From NCBI GenBank assembly GCA_913064935.1, contig CAJYBF010000038.1:1-7970 (forward strand): a stretch of DNA of 7,970 bases, written 5' to 3'. The stretch comes from an uncultured Mollicutes bacterium. GTDB taxonomy: Bacteria > Bacillota_I > Bacilli_A > MAG-NZ. Shown here piece after piece: positions 1 through 6,709 of this stretch (position 1 is the stretch's first letter; each line of letters starts with the position of its first letter). The notes under the pieces are model-generated. The model did not search any database and was not told the DNA's origin. It saw only the letters and a list, made by a program, of their open reading frames with translations. Both the position numbers and the translations under genes were made by a program.

Positions 1-2105
1 CACCAATCGCTGATGAAATTACGGTAACTGTTTATAAAGTTCCAGGTGAAACAAACACAGATGATCTTTCTCCAGCATCTGAAGCGTTCACACGTTCTGA
101 CATTCCTTTACATGCAAACTCTCTTCTTATTAACAGAATGGACAACCCATTAGATACTCTTAAAGAACTAAAAACTAAAGGTCACCCAATTGCTTATGTT
201 GGTGATGTTGTTGGTACTGGTTCTTCACGTAAATCAGGTGTTAACTCTGTTCAATGGCACATGGGTGTAGATATTCCGGGTGTTCCGAACAAGCGTACCG
301 GTGGTGTTGTTATCGGTAATACTATCGCTCCTATCTTCTTTGCTACATGTGAAGATTCAGGCGCTCTTCCATTAGAGATGGATGTTTCCGGTATGGAGAC
401 TGGTGATGTTTTAACACTTCTTCCTTACAAAGGTGAAGCGAAGATCAACGGTAAAACTGTTGCTACGTTTAAACTAAACCCTAACACTATCACTGATGAA
501 GTTCAAGCGGGCGGTCGTGTTCCATTGATCGTTGGCCGTGGTCTTACTTCTAAGGCGCGTGCTGTTCTTGGTCTTCCTGCATCTGATAAGTTCTTAACTG
601 CTGAGCAGCCTGCTGATACAGGTAAGGGTTACACTCTTGCTCAAAAAATGGTTGGTAAAGCTTCTGGTCTTGCCGGTGTTCGTCCGGGTATGTACTGTGA
701 GCCTGAGATGAACACTGTTGGTTCTCAAGATACTACGGGTCCTATGACACGTGATGAGATCAAAGAGCTTGCGGCACTTGGTTTCAATGCTGACCTTGTA
801 CTTCAGACTTTCTGTCACACAGCGGCATATCCAAAGCCGTCTGACGTTGAGATGCATCATTCACTACCTGACTTTATCTCTAACCGTTCAGGTGTTGCTC
901 TTCGTACGGGTGATGGTGTTATCCACTCATGGTTGAACAGAATGGTTCTTCCTGATACTGTCGGTACAGGTGCGGATTCACATACACGTTTCCCATTAGG
1001 TATCTCTTTTCCTGCTGGATCGGGTGCTGTTGCATTTGCTGCGGTTACGGGTTCTATGCCGTTAACTATGCCTGAGTCAGTTCTTGTACGTTTCAAAGGT
1101 GAGATGCAGCCGGGTATCACTCTACGTGACCTTGTAAACGCTATCCCTTATGTTGCTATCCAACAAGGTCACTTAACCGTACCTAAAGCGGGTAAGATCA
1201 ACGTATTTGCCGGACGTATCTTAGAGATCGAAGGTCTTCCTGATCTTAAAGCTGAGCAAGCGTTTGAGCTTTCTGATGCATCTGCTGAGCGTTCTGCTGC
1301 TGCTTGTACTGTTTTATTAAACAACGAGCCGGTAATCGAATACATCAAATCAAACGTAACACTTCTTGAAGCTATGGTAGAAGACGGTTACCAGGACAAG
1401 ACGACTCTTGAGCGTCGTATCGGTAAGATGAAAGAGTGGTTGGCTAACCCAACATTGATGAAACCGGATGCTGATGCAGAGTACGCAGCGGTAATCGAAA
1501 TCGACCTTAACACGATCACTGAGCCGATCCTAGCGTGTCCAAATGATCCGGATAACGTTAAACTTCTTTCTGAAGTTGCCGGAACGCCTCTTGATGAAGT
1601 ATTCCTAGGTTCTTGTATGACTAACATCGGTCACTACCGTGCAGCTGGTGAAGTTATGCGTGGAGAAGGTGAAGTCAATGTTGAGAAATTCTGGGTTGTT
1701 CCACCGACCCGTATGGATGAGCAGCAACTGATCAACGAAGGTTACTATGATGTTTACAAAGACATCAAAGCACAAACAGAGATCCCTGGATGTTCTTTGT
1801 GTATGGGTAACCAGGGATCAGCTCGTCAAGGTTCAACAGTATTCTCTACGTCTACGCGTAACTTCGACAACCGGCTTGGTAAAGGTACTCAAGTTTATCT
1901 TGGTTCTGCTGAGCTTGCAGCACTGTGTGCTAAACTTGGCCGTATCCCGACAGTTAAAGAGTATATGGACCTTGTTCCTGCTAAACTTGCCGGTAAAGAA
2001 GATGCAGTATACAAATACCTTAACTTCAACGAGATCGAGAACTATCACTTGGAAGCACGTACAACTGCTGAAGAGAAGTATGGCGTAACAGTAAAACCAG
2101 TTTAA
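1..2105 (+). CDS. acnB: Aconitate hydratase B (bifunctional aconitase / 2-methylisocitrate dehydratase), 5'-truncated by window
   Basis: The enzyme interconverts citrate and isocitrate via cis-aconitate in the TCA cycle and, in many bacteria, hydrates 2-methylaconitate in the methylcitrate cycle; it is cytosolic. The frame is open from base 3, upstream of the first ATG at 138, and already reads the AcnB signature [13 protein letters not shown], so that ATG is internal. 700 codons are present. AcnB proteins usually have about 850-865 residues, so only the N-terminal HEAT-like domain (about 150-165 residues) is missing and the visible part begins at the swivelling domain. The three [4Fe-4S] cysteines are visible: one in GSCMTNIGH (codon at 1614) and two in [10 protein letters not shown] (codons at 1791 and 1800). 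No frameshift is seen, and the protein ends with a normal TAA. GC is higher than in the flank (27/60 counted at 1201-1260). GGT/GTT/CTT-rich codon use suggests a highly expressed housekeeping gene. Identification is very secure. Confidence 0.97.
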   Translation, partial: PIADEITVTVYKVPGETNTDDLSPASEAFTRSDIPLHANSLLINRMDNPLDTLKELKTKGHPIAYVGDVVGTGSSRKSGVNSVQWHMGVDIPGVPNKRTGGVVIGNTIAPIFFATCEDSGALPLEMDVSGMETGDVLTLLPYKGEAKINGKTVATFKLNPNTITDEVQAGGRVPLIVGRGLTSKARAVLGLPASDKFLTAEQPADTGKGYTLAQKMVGKASGLAGVRPGMYCEPEMNTVGSQDTTGPMTRDEIKELAALGFNADLVLQTFCHTAAYPKPSDVEMHHSLPDFISNRSGVALRTGDGVIHSWLNRMVLPDTVGTGADSHTRFPLGISFPAGSGAVAFAAVTGSMPLTMPESVLVRFKGEMQPGITLRDLVNAIPYVAIQQGHLTVPKAGKINVFAGRILEIEGLPDLKAEQAFELSDASAERSAAACTVLLNNEPVIEYIKSNVTLLEAMVEDGYQDKTTLERRIGKMKEWLANPTLMKPDADAEYAAVIEIDLNTITEPILACPNDPDNVKLLSEVAGTPLDEVFLGSCMTNIGHYRAAGEVMRGEGEVNVEKFWVVPPTRMDEQQLINEGYYDVYKDIKAQTEIPGCSLCMGNQGSARQGSTVFSTSTRNFDNRLGKGTQVYLGSAELAALCAKLGRIPTVKEYMDLVPAKLAGKEDAVYKYLNFNEIENYHLEARTTAEEKYGVTVKPV

Positions 2106-2125
2106 TCTGTTTAATTGTTTGTTCC

Positions 2126-2147
2126 ATGTGGGGTTTAACCCTCACGT
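2126..2147 (+). terminator. Weak hairpin after acnB, possible terminator or 3' end
   Basis: Twenty-odd bases after the acnB stop, GTG-GGGT, loop TTA, ACCC-T-CAC can fold into seven base pairs with one bulged T. No T-run follows, so it is not a classical Rho-independent terminator. It may instead stabilise the 3' end of the acnB mRNA. No better candidate lies between acnB and the next element. Confidence 0.3.
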
Positions 2148-2155
2148 AATTCAAA

Positions 2156-2225
2156 TAGCGGGGCATTAGCTTCGTTATTTCAATCGTCGAGTACTAACGT
2201 ACACTTCTTCATTCAAACCTCGCTA
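2156..2225. repeat. 70-base element closed by an 8-base inverted repeat
   Basis: TAGCGGGG (2156-2163) can pair with CCTCGCTA (2218-2225), with all eight positions paired if one G-U is allowed on the + strand. The loop carries an inner GTAC-TAAC-GTAC hairpin (2191-2202). Its GC-rich ends stand out from the AT-rich surroundings. It could be a small palindromic repeat unit or a structured RNA segment; no family is recognised. It resembles a tRNA acceptor stem by length, but there is no T-arm stem. Confidence 0.35.
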
Positions 2226-2549
2226 CTATCCCACTCTTTAAATTTCTTACTACTGAGTAACCATCAAACTTTTTTATCACTTTGCTAGAATACCAATTTA
2301 TTAGATATTAACTTTTAACTTCATTTGCCTCACCCAAGTAGCTGTATAAATCCTTTAACACACCGTTATGCAGTACCGATCTAAGTGTGGTAACTGTACA
2401 TGGGCATTCTGCAGAAGGAAATAGTGTAAACGTAGCGAAGCGTACCAATCAAATGGATAACATCTTACTTACGGTATATAAACTTTAAAGAGCATGAGCG
2501 TTGCGAATGGATAAAGGCGGACATTTATATTTATACTTTAGATGGCTAA

Positions 2550-2567
2550 TAAAAGTAATAGTAATCA
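2550..2567 (+). repeat. Left copy of an 18-base perfect inverted repeat flanking the LRR-Roc-COR gene
   Basis: TAAAAGTAATAGTAATCA occurs here on the + strand and, perfectly, on the - strand at 5781-5798. The outer ends of both copies begin TAAAAG, so they are arranged like terminal inverted repeats around 3249 bases containing only the Roco-type gene. No matching target-site duplication is obvious immediately outside either end. Confidence 0.6.
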
Positions 2568-2829
2568 TTTGACAGCATAGTTTTATGATGAATTTAAGTT
2601 ATGAGAAAGATAGTCACCATCACTTTTACTCTCTTTAAAAATGAAGAAAAGTACAATCAAAGAAGATATTAATAATAGAATAATCGTGTAGTAGGTTGAT
2701 TTTTAATAAGTCAGTTTTAAGTGATTTTATAAGTGGAGATTCTCCCTCTTAAATCTAAAAAAATCAAGAGAAAGACAAATAAAAGTTCATTTTTTAAATC
2801 GTTTAACCTCACAAGACATTAAAAATAAT

Positions 2830-5718
2830 TTATTTTTTATTCTCCTGTTTAAAGTCAAGGAAAGACCATAAGATTATAAGACAAAAAGCACCTACTGTAA
2901 TTATTGAATTTGTAGTTGTATTAAATTTCAACAAAAAGGAAAAGTTACTTTCTTCAGTTATTCCAGTAGCACTAACAATTGAAGAAGAAAGAGCATTTAA
3001 TACAACCCAACTAAATGCAATCATAGATGCTCTCCAGTAACGACGTTTATAATTAAGAGCATAAACTACATACCCTACTATAACTCCCCCTATCACAGTA
3101 ATTGGAAATGAAAGGGACCAAATATAAAATAATCCCCCAAAGATAAGTGCAGAAACTAAGCTAATGAACCAATGTTCTTTATAGAATTTTTCTTCTTTTA
3201 TTGGTTTATCTTGTAACTCTAAAGGGACTTCAATTATCGCTCTTTCCAGTGTATCAATATGTATGTTAATGTCCGGTTTAGATTTATACTCGTCATCACA
3301 ATCTATTGATTCTTCAATTTCACTTGCCTCATACACACCTTCAAGGAGGGATTGTATCGACACATCTAGATATTCTCTATCACATTCAACAGTTGTTTTT
3401 CCATGTCTTCGAGCACGTTTTAATGCATTAAATTCAAAAAACTTCAAATCTTTATGTTGTGAATCTATACAATATTCACAAGTACATGGTATCATCTGAA
3501 ATGATTCAATATTTTTAAACCACTTTGTATGAATTCTTTCTATTTCTTCTCGTATAGTATGAAGTAGATATTTACGTTCATTTATATCACCTGTAATCGC
3601 TATATCAATTACTTTAAGTCCATCACGATTTTCTTCTTCCATTATTTGAGCAGAACAATTATTACTTTCTAGTACAAGACCTTTATTCCACACTAAGTCA
3701 ATATCGTCATTTTTGCTAATAAGATGACTAAGACGCACAATTAAACGCGTAATAATTCCTTCAGGCATAAATTTATATTGAAATCGAAACTTAAGTAGTT
3801 TTACATCCGTCCATTCGTAAAATGGGCGTTTTGCGTTAAGAAGTTGAGGTGCAATAAAAGTGCCTTTTTCATTTTCTAATTCATAGCAAATTTCAAAATT
3901 CTCTTGTTTCATTAAATTTAAAAGGTTACGACGCTCTGCTACACTATACTTATCCCAAATTGAATCAAGCTTTTCTTGTTTAAACTTACCATCTGCATTG
4001 GAAACTTCAATATCAATTAGAACGCTATAAACGGCATCTACTGCCCATTGAGGTTGAAGAATGATAAAGTCACGTAAAAAGACATCATCAACAAAATGCA
4101 ATAAACTTCCTATTCGATGCAAGTATCCACTTAATACTTTTTGACTGGATTCATCATTAACATCGTGCTCTTTACATATACTTGCATACTCTCCAAATGA
4201 AATATGTGCACGCTCTTTTGCAATATCTCGCAATGAAGTGCGTATATCATTCCATTTAGCTGGACGTTCATCATTTACATGTGGTAATTCTGTAAGCATA
4301 GATTTAATAGTTTCATTCATTGTTTCGAATTTACCATTTCGATTTAGTAAATCGACTTGGCAAACATCGATTTGTAATTCAGGATAACGTTCTTCAAAGA
4401 ACTTCCTATCGAAAGTAAATTTATGCTCATCATTTTTTTCATTGAGAACTACAAGCACAGGGCTGTAAACGCCTCTTGACTCACCTAGCAAGTGAATTAT
4501 TTTGAACCAATATGGAAAATTTGTTGCTTCTTTACGGTCATTGGCAGAGACAAGTACATATACTGCTCCAGAAGTTAAGAAAAATTGATGAGTCATATAT
4601 TGTATCTGCTGACCACCAAAATCCCATATATTAGCTGAGAACATAGCTCCATTTCTTTTTGGATGTGGAAATTGCCAACCTTCCCGTACCTCAATACCCA
4701 ACGTACTTGCAGAGGTTTCTGGAGGTAAATAGTTATAGTCAAATAAAGTTTCCATCAAAGTACTCTTACCAGATTCAGGTTCACCTACTATAATTAACTT
4801 AGCTTCATTTAACTTTCCAGTCCCTTGTCTTTCTAAGTCATTAAAATAGGTTAGTACTGCCTGTCCTCCTTGTTCAATAACATGTATAGGAGGATGCTCT
4901 AGAGGGTTATTTTCTACACTTATTCCGCTTCTAGAACTAATATGTCTATTTAATACAAAAGGAAACTTTTCGCTAATTAAACTTTTTAATGGCTTTAAGT
5001 TCGTAATTTGATTATCACCAAGGTTAACACTATCGAGATTCAAGAGCTTTGACAATGGTTCCACATCAAAAATATTATTTCTATTTAAACTAATACTTAC
5101 AAGATTTGAAAGACTTGCAAGCGGCGTCAAATCAGTAATATTATTATTTGAAGCTAAAACATTTGTTAACAGTGACAAATTAGCTAATGGAGAGATATCA
5201 TTGATTTTATTGCCAAAAATTACGAGTACCTTTAAATTTGATAGCCTTGACAATGGACTTAGATCACTAATATTATTACTAGGAATTATAAGCTCAGTAA
5301 GTTTAGACAGAGTTGACAATGGTCTCAAGTCTGTTATTTCATTGTCTTCTAAGGAAAGAAAAGTTAAGTTTTTCAACTCGCTTAATAATGAAATATCTTC
5401 GAGTTTATTTTCCACTTTACCTTTATTTTTCCAAGTAGATTCTCCTATAGCTAACTTTTTTAGATTAACTAGTTTGGTTAAAGAGCTTGGCAAAGTAGCA
5501 ATATGATTTTTTTCACCTTTAAAATCCCGCCCTATACTATCCCATTTCTTCTTCTCATAATTGTATTCATGATAGATGTCACTAATAATAAGTTCCTCTA
5601 ACCAAGTGAGTTCAAAGAGTTCATCGGGTAATTCTCTTAATCCGCATCTTCCTAAATTTAAAGTGGTTAACTGTTTATCTTTTGCTATTTGAATTAATTT
5701 TAACGCACGTTCTTTCAT
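2830..5718 (-). CDS. LRR-Roc-COR (Roco-type) GTPase with C-terminal four-helix membrane domain
   Basis: 962 residues. Residues 15-95 hold irregular leucine-rich repeats; residues 112-243 hold six SDS22-like repeats of exactly 22 residues (LxxLxxLxxLxLxxNxIxDLxP). A linker with ENNPLEHPP (269-277) then QGGQAVLTYF leads into a Roc GTPase (about 305-475): P-loop GEPESGKST (312-320), switch I T339 in STLGIE, DFGGQ (366-370) and, in the G4 position, EKND (427-430) with N replaced by E. A COR-like region follows (about 490-700, e.g. FIILQPQWAVDAVYSVL and GIITRLIVRLSHL). A module with C745, C747, C750 and C779 may bind metal. Four hydrophobic segments lie at about 850-870, 871-888, 897-917 and 936-954. 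ATG is supported by ATAAGG seven bases upstream. GC is low (19/60 counted at 4081-4140). Roco proteins are guanine-nucleotide switches. A membrane-acting effector or defence role is inference; no partner gene is adjacent. Confidence 0.9.
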   Translation of the reverse strand: MKERALKLIQIAKDKQLTTLNLGRCGLRELPDELFELTWLEELIISDIYHEYNYEKKKWDSIGRDFKGEKNHIATLPSSLTKLVNLKKLAIGESTWKNKGKVENKLEDISLLSELKNLTFLSLEDNEITDLRPLSTLSKLTELIIPSNNISDLSPLSRLSNLKVLVIFGNKINDISPLANLSLLTNVLASNNNITDLTPLASLSNLVSISLNRNNIFDVEPLSKLLNLDSVNLGDNQITNLKPLKSLISEKFPFVLNRHISSRSGISVENNPLEHPPIHVIEQGGQAVLTYFNDLERQGTGKLNEAKLIIVGEPESGKSTLMETLFDYNYLPPETSASTLGIEVREGWQFPHPKRNGAMFSANIWDFGGQQIQYMTHQFFLTSGAVYVLVSANDRKEATNFPYWFKIIHLLGESRGVYSPVLVVLNEKNDEHKFTFDRKFFEERYPELQIDVCQVDLLNRNGKFETMNETIKSMLTELPHVNDERPAKWNDIRTSLRDIAKERAHISFGEYASICKEHDVNDESSQKVLSGYLHRIGSLLHFVDDVFLRDFIILQPQWAVDAVYSVLIDIEVSNADGKFKQEKLDSIWDKYSVAERRNLLNLMKQENFEICYELENEKGTFIAPQLLNAKRPFYEWTDVKLLKFRFQYKFMPEGIITRLIVRLSHLISKNDDIDLVWNKGLVLESNNCSAQIMEEENRDGLKVIDIAITGDINERKYLLHTIREEIERIHTKWFKNIESFQMIPCTCEYCIDSQHKDLKFFEFNALKRARRHGKTTVECDREYLDVSIQSLLEGVYEASEIEESIDCDDEYKSKPDINIHIDTLERAIIEVPLELQDKPIKEEKFYKEHWFISLVSALIFGGLFYIWSLSFPITVIGGVIVGYVVYALNYKRRYWRASMIAFSWVVLNALSSSIVSATGITEESNFSFLLKFNTTTNSIITVGAFCLIILWSFLDFKQENKK

Positions 5719-5725
5719 TTAAAGA

Positions 5726-5749
5726 CCTTATTGAAATATCTTAATTATA
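5726..5749 (-). promoter_or_regulatory. -10 box and ribosome binding site of the LRR-Roc-COR gene
   Basis: Read on the - strand, a perfect TATAAT lies at 5744-5749 and ATAAGG at 5726-5731, seven bases before the ATG. The implied transcript start near 5737 gives a leader of about 20 bases. At the expected -35 position the sequence (TAGTTT) does not match TTGACA, as is common for Campylobacterota housekeeping promoters. The box lies inside the 18-base inverted repeats. Confidence 0.55.
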
Positions 5750-5780
5750 ATTCAATAAGCTTAAGAAACTAGGGATCAGG

Positions 5781-5798
5781 TGATTACTATTACTTTTA
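5781..5798 (-). repeat. Right copy of the 18-base perfect inverted repeat
   Basis: On the - strand this reads TAAAAGTAATAGTAATCA, identical to 2550-2567. Similarity continues weakly inward (two mismatched bases, then TGA, on both sides). This copy also abuts the degenerate repeat at 5798-5826, so the inverted repeat may belong to a dispersed repeat family and not only to this gene's ends. Confidence 0.6.
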
Positions 5799-5826
5799 AA
5801 ATAAAGGGGACAGGCTACTTTAATTT
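5798..5826 (+). repeat. Degenerate repeat, copy 1
   Basis: AAAATAAAG followed by GGGACAGGCTACTT matches 7751-7773 at 20 of 23 positions, and both continue with AATT after zero or one extra T. A weaker third copy (AAAATAAAG-A-GGACAAG) is at 6084-6100. Each is preceded by a short G-rich motif: AGGGATCAGG at 5771, AGGGTCAGG at about 6041, AGGGGCTTGA before the last copy. From memory, such GGGGACAGG / GGGTCAGG strings resemble intergenic repeats near REP-associated tyrosine transposases; this is unverified and no transposase gene is in the window. Confidence 0.5.
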
Positions 5827-5833
5827 CCCTATG

Positions 5834-5956
5834 TCATAAAAATGAACTAACATTGTCTAAACATTCTACAATCCATAGTGGTTTTCTCTCTTTCTGGTAA
5901 GTAAGTTTAAGTTGTATTTGACTGGCTTCTTGTTTATTCATAGGATCAAAAGTCAT
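5834..5956 (-). CDS. Possible small protein of 40 residues, unknown function
   Basis: The frame begins MTFDPMNKQEASQ, contains KERKPLWIVECLDN and stops at TGA (5834-5836). AGGGGA lies four bases before the ATG (5961-5966), a usable but short-spaced RBS. The residue mix is protein-like: polar N-terminal half, a Trp and a Cys near the C-terminus, no signal peptide or membrane helix. I do not recognise a family. Against it: the GGGGACA that forms the RBS is also a motif of the degenerate repeats nearby, and the start region lies in an inverted repeat, so the ORF could be fortuitous. It lies 115 bases upstream of the LRR-Roc-COR gene on the same strand, which has its own -10 box. Confidence 0.35.
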   Translation of the reverse strand: MTFDPMNKQEASQIQLKLTYQKERKPLWIVECLDNVSSFL

Positions 5957-5969
5957 TATGTCCCCTATG
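5939..5969 (-). promoter_or_regulatory. Inverted repeat enclosing the start of the 40-codon ORF
   Basis: CATAGG (5939-5944) and CCTATG (5964-5969) are perfect inverted repeats 19 bases apart. In a - strand transcript this 6-bp stem would include part of the AGGGGA ribosome binding site and leave the ATG in the loop, so it could limit translation. Only six base pairs are seen. Confidence 0.3.
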
Positions 5970-6006
5970 GTAGACTCAGGTGAGATGACGTCAGCAATAA
6001 CACTTT

Positions 6007-6166
6007 ATAAAGCAATCTTACTTTATCATACTAAAAATTAGGGTCAGGTCATCAATCTTCAATTTTTAAAATATTGGACATTAAAAATAAAGAGGACAAG
6101 TTGATGTAATTTAAATAGCGTAAAAAACTTTGGAAAAATAGGGCAGAGGGATGAATATTGCTTTAT
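6007..6166. repeat. 160-base segment bounded by a 10-base perfect inverted repeat
   Basis: ATAAAGCAAT (6007-6016) and ATTGCTTTAT (6157-6166) are perfect inverted repeats with partly matching T-rich/A-rich flanks. The enclosed DNA carries the AGGGTCAGG motif and the third degenerate AAAATAAAG repeat, with no ORF of note. It could be a small non-autonomous element; no clear target-site duplication was seen, and ten bases in AT-rich DNA may be chance. Confidence 0.3.
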
Positions 6167-6184
6167 GAAAAGAGATGGCATTGG

Positions 6185-6343
6185 CTACTGGTTTAAGTCG
6201 ACAATAGTTTTACACTCAATATAATCCTCATTCTCTTTTATCTTTTTTTGTCGTTCTTTTTCTTGACGTGTTTGGATTGTTTCTATAGATTGTGTAAAGT
6301 TTGTTAGTTTTATAGTTGTCACTTCTTTTTTATTTAAGAGCAT
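6185..6343 (-). CDS. Small charged protein of 52 residues, unknown function
   Basis: The frame begins MLLNKKEVTTIK, continues through a highly charged helix-prone stretch (about residues 18-41, including RQEKERQKKIKENED, possible coiled coil) and ends TIVDLNQ before TAG. The chosen ATG (6341-6343) has AAGGA at 6351-6355 with seven bases of spacing, and a perfect TATAAT at 6367-6372 puts the transcript start near 6360. An in-frame ATG six codons upstream (6359-6361) would sit at the transcript start without an RBS, so the internal ATG is preferred. No membrane helix or signal peptide. No family is recognised. Promoter, leader, RBS and start are mutually consistent, which is unusual for a chance ORF. 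It lies upstream of the LRR-Roc-COR gene on the same strand, but more than 450 bases away. Confidence 0.55.
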   Translation of the reverse strand: MLLNKKEVTTIKLTNFTQSIETIQTRQEKERQKKIKENEDYIECKTIVDLNQ

Positions 6344-6350
6344 TTTATTT

Positions 6351-6372
6351 TCCTTAGCCATGTGACATTATA
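6351..6372 (-). promoter_or_regulatory. -10 box and RBS of the 52-codon ORF
   Basis: On the - strand TATAAT (6372-6367) is followed about seven bases later by the likely transcript start, then AAGGA (6355-6351) and the ATG at 6343. The leader would be about 17 bases. No good -35 match was found upstream. Confidence 0.5.
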
Positions 6373-6697
6373 CAATTTTGAAGTACACCCCTGTGAGTGA
6401 ATCTCCATTCTATTGAATATAATAGCCATCAAAACTTGAGTAAGAGAGCTAAAATAGTGTATTTCAGAGAAGACTAGAACTGTTTCTTTCTTTAATATAG
6501 AAATTTTAACTAGCAATAATGCTTAATGGGCTTATAAATCAAGGGTGATATGATTGGGTTGAATTTACTATCAAGGATGCAAAATATCACTTCGCCTATC
6601 TTCTGATATTTATCATCTTAGAGACTGTAATTAAACAAACTAACGCTACGATATAATTATTTATTTAAATAGTATGAGATGATTTATTTTTTATAAA
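6373..6697. other. Divergent spacer between the 52-codon ORF and fqrB
   Basis: About 325 bases between divergent transcripts. It holds the inverted repeat at 6582-6611 and the fqrB -10 region. A 60-codon - strand frame with a TTG start (6334-6516) crosses it, but it overlaps the 52-codon ORF and its promoter in another frame and lacks an RBS, so I do not call it. Nothing else is supported. Confidence 0.5.
6582..6611. promoter_or_regulatory. Operator-like inverted repeat upstream of fqrB
   Basis: AAATATCA (6582-6589) and TGATATTT (6604-6611) form a perfect 8-base inverted repeat with a 14-base spacer. Its centre is about 65 bases upstream of the inferred fqrB transcript start, a place where activators often bind. 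It could equally be a hairpin or chance in AT-rich DNA. No regulator is known from this window. Confidence 0.3.
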
Positions 6698-6703
6698 AAG
6701 GAG
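6652..6703 (+). promoter_or_regulatory. fqrB -10 box and ribosome binding site
   Basis: TATAAT at 6652-6657 is a perfect -10; the -35 region (AATTAA or TTAAAC) is poor. AAGGAG at 6698-6703 stands six bases before the ATG at 6710 and fixes the start. The implied leader is about 45 bases. Confidence 0.6.
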
Positions 6704-6709
6704 TCAAGT

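Larger units (their letters stand above)
2106..2829. other. Long spacer between acnB and the convergent LRR-Roc-COR gene; no convincing gene
   Basis: About 720 bases separate two convergent stop codons, far more than convergent genes need. The stretch holds the post-acnB hairpin, an inverted-repeat-bounded element (2156-2225), a segment open on both strands (2308-2488) and one copy of an 18-base inverted repeat (2550-2567). A second hairpin, CAGTACC / GGTAACTG with one bulge, lies at about 2370-2398. The longest open frames are under 50 codons, with no RBS-plus-ATG pair that convinces me. From 2570 to 2829 I see only AT-rich sequence and short peptides of about 16 codons. No clear T-tailed terminator for the - strand gene was found; AAAAATA-ATT-TATTTTT at 2821-2837 is an AT-only palindrome at its stop. 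The stretch reads as decayed or repeat-derived DNA. Confidence 0.6.

Noticed and set aside
594..2088. Several ORFs of 61-113 codons overlapping acnB in other frames
   Set aside because: They lie wholly inside a strongly conserved enzyme gene and have no recognisable content.
2157..2225. tRNA-like look of the 7-bp end stem with a TTCAAAC motif
   Set aside because: The TTCAAA motif runs directly into the closing stem, with no room for a T-arm stem, and no D-arm or anticodon arm can be drawn.
2126..2225. Integron attC site (GTTTAAC resembles RYYYAAC)
   Set aside because: No matching GTTRRRY partner at the right distance and no integrase or cassette series.
2569..2597. Perfect TTGACA as a promoter
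   Set aside because: At 16-18 bases downstream there is no acceptable -10, and no gene follows on the + strand before 2830.
3263..5506. Two + strand ORFs (3263-3499, 5201-5506) inside the LRR-Roc-COR gene
   Set aside because: Antisense shadows of a gene with clear domains; the second mirrors the regular leucine-rich repeats.
6334..6516. 60-codon - strand ORF
   Set aside because: TTG start without RBS; it overlaps the better supported 52-codon gene and its promoter in another frame.
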